Source: Strigamia acuminata (Eukaryota > Arthropoda > Chilopoda > Geophilomorpha > Linotaeniidae). From it: DNA of 64,000 nt. Both the position numbers and the translations under genes were made by a program. Positions 60,372 to 64,000 of this stretch are shown here, piece by piece; position 1 is the first letter of the stretch; each line of letters opens with the position of its first letter. The stretch is from assembly GCA_949358305.1 (NCBI GenBank), contig OX442316.1, positions 9,300,001 to 9,364,000 of the forward strand, read 5' to 3'. Below the pieces are notes generated by a model, which was not told the origin of the DNA, did not search any database, and worked only from the letters and a program-made list of their open reading frames with translations.

Positions 60372-60581
60372 TCAATGAATGCTTTTACTTAGGTCTTTAA
60401 GCTTATCAAACACACACATTTTGCCGTCTAAAAGCTAAAACGTAAAAGAACAAAATTATTTTACTTGAAGAAATATATACCGGCAGAAATTAAGTTAATC
60501 TTAATCTATACTTATTACCTTATCTGTAGTTGTAAATTTATCTTTGCACGCATCGTAAGCAGCGCCAACAATTGCATCTTT
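60372..60581 (-). CDS. Possible C-terminal exons of an unrecognised minus-strand gene
   Basis: Two exon-like segments join in frame. 60519-60581 follows a TTTGTTTAG acceptor, encodes KDAIVGAAYDACKDKFTTTD plus K, and ends at a GTAATAAG donor. 60372-60434 follows TTTTAG and encodes LLDGKMCVFDKLKDLSKSIH then a stop. Both are exactly 63 nt and phase 0. The 41-residue product looks helical with two Cys, like the end of a small secreted protein. No upstream exons could be found, so this is a weak call. Confidence 0.3.
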
Positions 60582-62045
60582 CTAAACAAACAGGGTTTCG
60601 AGTTGAAGGTATAAAATTGTCATAAAATTTTTGAAGAATATTGCACTGGTAGATGTCGAACTGCTGGAAACGCTTATTTAGAGAGTGCAGAGCTTATAGG
60701 CTCCATATCTGTAGATTTACATTTTGTCATTAGACATTTTGGGGGCCACCCTTTCAGAAGAGTATTAAAGATAATATATTGTTTGGGTCCATCGAAATCT
60801 CCACTTATAGTCACCAAGCTCCAATTATATCTTAACCGATGACGAACCTGGTTGCATGTGTTGTAATTCTTAAATAACTTGGCTTTCTACATCCATTTAT
60901 TTTGACAAACCTAATTATATTTTCTTTTCTTTTCACATCAACTTCTAGATTTGAGGAGGCCATTATTAAAATTAAAAATCCAACACTTTATCAATTATCT
61001 TGAATATTTTATCTGTAATAAAAAAAAATCAGTTTTGCAGTGGTGGTGGTTGATATACGTACTTTTTGATATACTTTTTTCTCGTCAGTCGTCATAAACT
61101 TTTTGATTTGTGCTGGTAGTAATGTCAGACAGAATTATAAATTAATTGTGTGTGTATAAAATGTGTGTATACGGTATGCTATGTATAAGTTATATATTTT
61201 TACATACACAGAGTTTGTCTTATCTGGCATGATAATTCATTTTAAAAGTACTCAGAATCGAAAGATAATTTATGGTTGTTGTTAATGATACGATAAATGC
61301 CCGACTGAAAGGCGACAATGTTTCAATTTGTTCCAAATTTATTTGCTTTTTGTTTTACGGCTTATACACTGTTTCAGACCATCTAATTTCAGAGTTCCTC
61401 TCAAATCACTTTTACCCATGTAATAAACCGGTGAAATAACAATTCTTTGTCATTTCTTACGACGTGTTTAAGCAGGTAGAATCACGATAAGCCGCTCGTC
61501 AAAAGTAAATAGTCAATAGCAGCGTTTTTTTCATACACTTCTCGTTTTCAGTTTCAGCTGGCAGCACTAAACGAAAAATTCGCATTTCTCTAGAAGCTTT
61601 TTTTGTGCAAAGTAAATAGTACAAAACGCACTCGCGGGCTTGAGGCTACTTCTAGAGAAATGCAAACTACTTGTTTAGTGCCTACCAACTTTACATAACA
61701 TGACAAAATATGAAACTAAATTAAATTAAATTAAATTCTGCCACAAAAATTAAAATTAAAATTAAAATATTTAGAAAACACTATACTCGAGGTGTATTAA
61801 AATATAGCAATGAAAACGATATCAGAAAATAAAAAAAAATAAAACAATTTTATATATTTTTTTTATAATTATAATTATAATTACAACTTTTCCACTGCGA
61901 TAACATTGAAAGTAAGATTGTTAGATGGAACAATTTCATGTACTGTGTAGGTAAAGTGGGTTAGTCATATGACAACCTTAACTTTATCTGATTACTTTCT
62001 GCACAAACAGCAACACTGTACGCAATCATATGACCATCAGTCTTA
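60582..62045. other. Non-coding stretch upstream of the granulin-like gene
   Basis: AT-rich. An inverted duplicated motif (ttctctagaagc near 61587 and acttctagagaa near 61649) flanks about 60 bp. There is a (TTAAA)n-like run at 61720-61770. I see no supported gene. Confidence 0.35.
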
Positions 62046-62055
62046 CTATATATAA
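62046..62055 (+). promoter_or_regulatory. TATA box of the granulin-like gene
   Basis: TATATATAAG at about 62046-62055, followed about 30 bp later by an initiator-like tcattc context. It lies about 80 bp upstream of the ATG, consistent with a short 5' UTR and strong regulated transcription. A canonical TATA box is typical of secreted effector genes. Confidence 0.6.
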
Positions 62056-62130
62056 GCTGAGACAATTTTATTAAAACTGCCATTCAACTCATTCAAGTCA
62101 CTAGCTACACATAACTTACACCGCTCAAAT

Positions 62131-63056
62131 ATGAACACTCTAATTCCCTTCTTGGCGCTTGCCATTTGTTTGACTTACGTTCAAGCGGGTAAGTTATTAG
62201 AAAATTTAAACTGTCATTTAACCATTTAACCATTCAATGATTTTTAGGTCAATGCCCCGATGGAAGTACGTGCCCTGATGGCTCCACATGTTGCAAACTT
62301 GCTACGGGTGGATATGGCTGTTGCCCATACCCATCCGCAACCTGTTGCTCCGATGGTGCCCATTGCTGCCCCAACGGTTACACCTGCGATGTTGCCCATG
62401 GAAAATGCAATCCTAAATCATTATTGGCGGCCTTACATTCGAGTGACTCAAGAAGTAAACATTTAAGATTAAAATTTTGTCGCGCAAAGTTTTCAAATAT
62501 TTATTTATTTATTTAGTGAGAACAAAAATTCCGGCTATAAAAAGTGAGTTTACTTGAAAATAAGATTCTGGTTGCACTTTGAATTCTGATTAAATCTCTT
62601 TTGCAGAGACTGTGACCGATGTTCAAACCTGCCCTAGCGGTCAAACTCAATGTCCAGCTGGTTGCTGTCCCATGCCAAGTGCAGTTTGCTGCTCCGACAA
62701 TACACACTGCTGTCCTAATGGATACACGTGTGACCCACCATATTGCGTTCCGGCTGAAAACAGCTTAGGTATCGTTACAACCATTTCACAACTAAATTAT
62801 TATAAAATATTTGAACGCTAATTGTATCATTTGTCATTGCACAGATTTAACAAAACTAGAGGAACAAGTTGAAACCTGCCCTGCTGGTCAAACTGAATGT
62901 GCAGGAGGTTGTTGCCCTCTTCCAAATGCAGTTTGCTGTAGTGATAATACACATTGTTGCCCTGCTGGAACAACTTGCGCTCCACCATTTTGTATCGGTT
63001 TATATGATAAAAATATTAAATTCACTAACATTCCACTCAAAAACAAAAACTTGTAA
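62131..63056 (+). CDS. Secreted granulin-like protein with one 12-Cys and two 10-Cys modules
   Basis: Small secreted Cys-rich protein. Exons: 62131-62188, 62248-62454, 62517-62543, 62607-62768, 62845-63056. The start is the ATG of a signal peptide ([19 protein letters not shown]). Module 1 has the full granulin pattern of 12 Cys with four CC pairs ([28 protein letters not shown]). Modules 2 and 3 keep C-C-CC-CC-CC-C-C ([14 protein letters not shown] and [13 protein letters not shown]), so one CC pair and its loop are missing. One module per exon, all introns phase 1, and a 27-nt linker exon. Granulins act as extracellular growth or defence factors in animals. The role here is unknown. Confidence 0.9.
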
Positions 63057-63091
63057 ATACGTGAATTGTATTCTTATAATTATAATTACTG

Positions 63092-63097
63092 AATAAA
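63092..63097 (+). terminator. Poly(A) signal of the granulin-like gene
   Basis: AATAAA 36 bp after the stop codon at 63056, in a good position for a very short 3' UTR. Confidence 0.65.
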
Positions 63098-63109
63098 ATT
63101 ACTCGGTTT

Positions 63110-64000
63110 CAACTCTTACACAAAGTTTCTTCATGCTAATTGGAGTTTAGCTTCGATTCAACTCATAAAATGTAACACTTATCTGCTGTCGGTCTATTCA
63201 AAAACATTATGACCTTCAAGCGTTTTTGTTTATTTATGTAATATACTCGTACAAGAGTACCATTAAAATTAGCCACATCATTTCATGAAAATAAACAATA
63301 AATGCTGGATCACAAGTAACATTTTCCTCGTGATACAGCATTTTCTCTTTATTTTACCAAGGTGGTTTCTATGGATTTTTTTTTTCAGTTTTGCTATCTG
63401 TAAAGTTTTGCTATGATTAACTATGATAATACGGTGCATTAAAAAAATAAGTTTTTGTTGACGAATGCAAAAAATAATTGAAATCACTTATGAATTCTTC
63501 ACTATAGCAAGCGATTGCCTTTACACATCCAAGAATAATAAATCAGTGTTTTTAGTTGAACATGAATTTGTTGTTATTTCAACAAACTAATTACAAGAAT
63601 TTTAAAGAGGATCGAAAGTGATCGCATAATGCCCTACTTCTTGCCCTAGTTTCTCTTTCAAGGTCATATTCGTGTGATTTATTAAGTCATATCACGAGAT
63701 AAAAGCTGTTCCCTCTCAATTACAGAACAATAGTTATTAAAACCAAATCGATAATGATCACCAGTTATTAATGCAGTGATAAAAATATGTAGCCATTGAT
63801 TGTCCTTCAAGTACAAAATTAAAAAAAAAAATGTAAAGCGAGAGAGTTTTTAACAAATTGCCCTATTCGTAAATAAGCCAATTTGAAGTGTCCGTTTTTG
63901 TACAATGACAAAACATAAATCATATTTTACACATAACTATTTATTTTCTCAATTCCTGCCTAATTAACTCATAAATTCATCACCCAACGCACAGAATGCA
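63110..64000. other. Non-coding stretch to the right edge
   Basis: AT-rich with no coding frame, repeat or RNA gene that I can support. Confidence 0.4.

Noticed and set aside
60700-60870. Plus-strand phrase SIKDNILFGS resembling an ABC transporter segment
   Set aside because: The match is too short, no Walker motifs are nearby and the frame stops soon after; probably chance.
60950-61130. Second minus-strand exon pair resembling the 60.4-60.6 kb pair (KKFMTTDEKK, FKIIDKVLDF)
   Set aside because: The donor and acceptor phases do not join in the frames that gave the similarity.

Overview
The window is nuclear DNA from an animal, most likely an arthropod. It is AT-rich, has GT-AG introns, and carries Dscam, atypical PKC and granulin-type genes. 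Two head-to-tail Dscam genes, one with a doubled Ig7 exon and neither with large Ig2/Ig3 exon arrays, fit a non-pancrustacean arthropod (myriapod or chelicerate). A centipede is my best guess, made from gene content only. || Layout: (1) 1-11.4 kb, minus strand: a Ty3/gypsy-type LTR retrotransposon with open gag and pol frames. A textbook -1 frameshift signal joins them. A further open frame (1-1307) lies downstream of pol and runs off the left edge. A candidate 5' LTR (10057-11407) contains a degenerate internal repeat array. (2) 12.4-33.6 kb, plus strand: Dscam-A. It has 31 recognisable exons covering Ig2-Ig9, FN1-4, Ig10, FN5-6, a membrane span and a diverged tail. The signal peptide and Ig1 exons are not visible in the window, and the retrotransposon sits antisense just upstream. 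(3) 34.7 kb: a small pogo-like MITE. (4) 35.9-48.4 kb, plus strand: Dscam-B, complete, 37 exons from signal peptide to stop. It has two consecutive 288-nt Ig7 exons and a perfect 16-bp intronic hairpin just before the second one. (5) 49.7-51.5 kb, minus strand: an atypical PKC whose whole coding region is one exon. It is convergent with Dscam-B. (6) 54.3-56.3 kb, plus strand: an unrecognised Q/P/S-rich protein gene made of phase-0 exons, ending in a 23-bp tandem repeat. (7) 56.4-62.0 kb: mostly non-coding with tandem repeats and a possible minus-strand gene end near 60.4-60.6 kb. (8) 62.0-63.1 kb, plus strand: a TATA-driven secreted granulin-like gene with one 12-Cys and two 10-Cys modules. 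|| Function: the two Dscam paralogues encode homophilic-type adhesion receptors (nervous system and possibly immunity, from family knowledge). Their diversity here appears to come from gene duplication, tail divergence and one candidate alternative Ig7 choice, not from large exon arrays. aPKC is a cell polarity kinase; nothing in the sequence ties it to Dscam beyond neighbourhood. All exon boundaries were read by eye from splice consensus, reading frame and homology between the two copies; no alignment or search was run.
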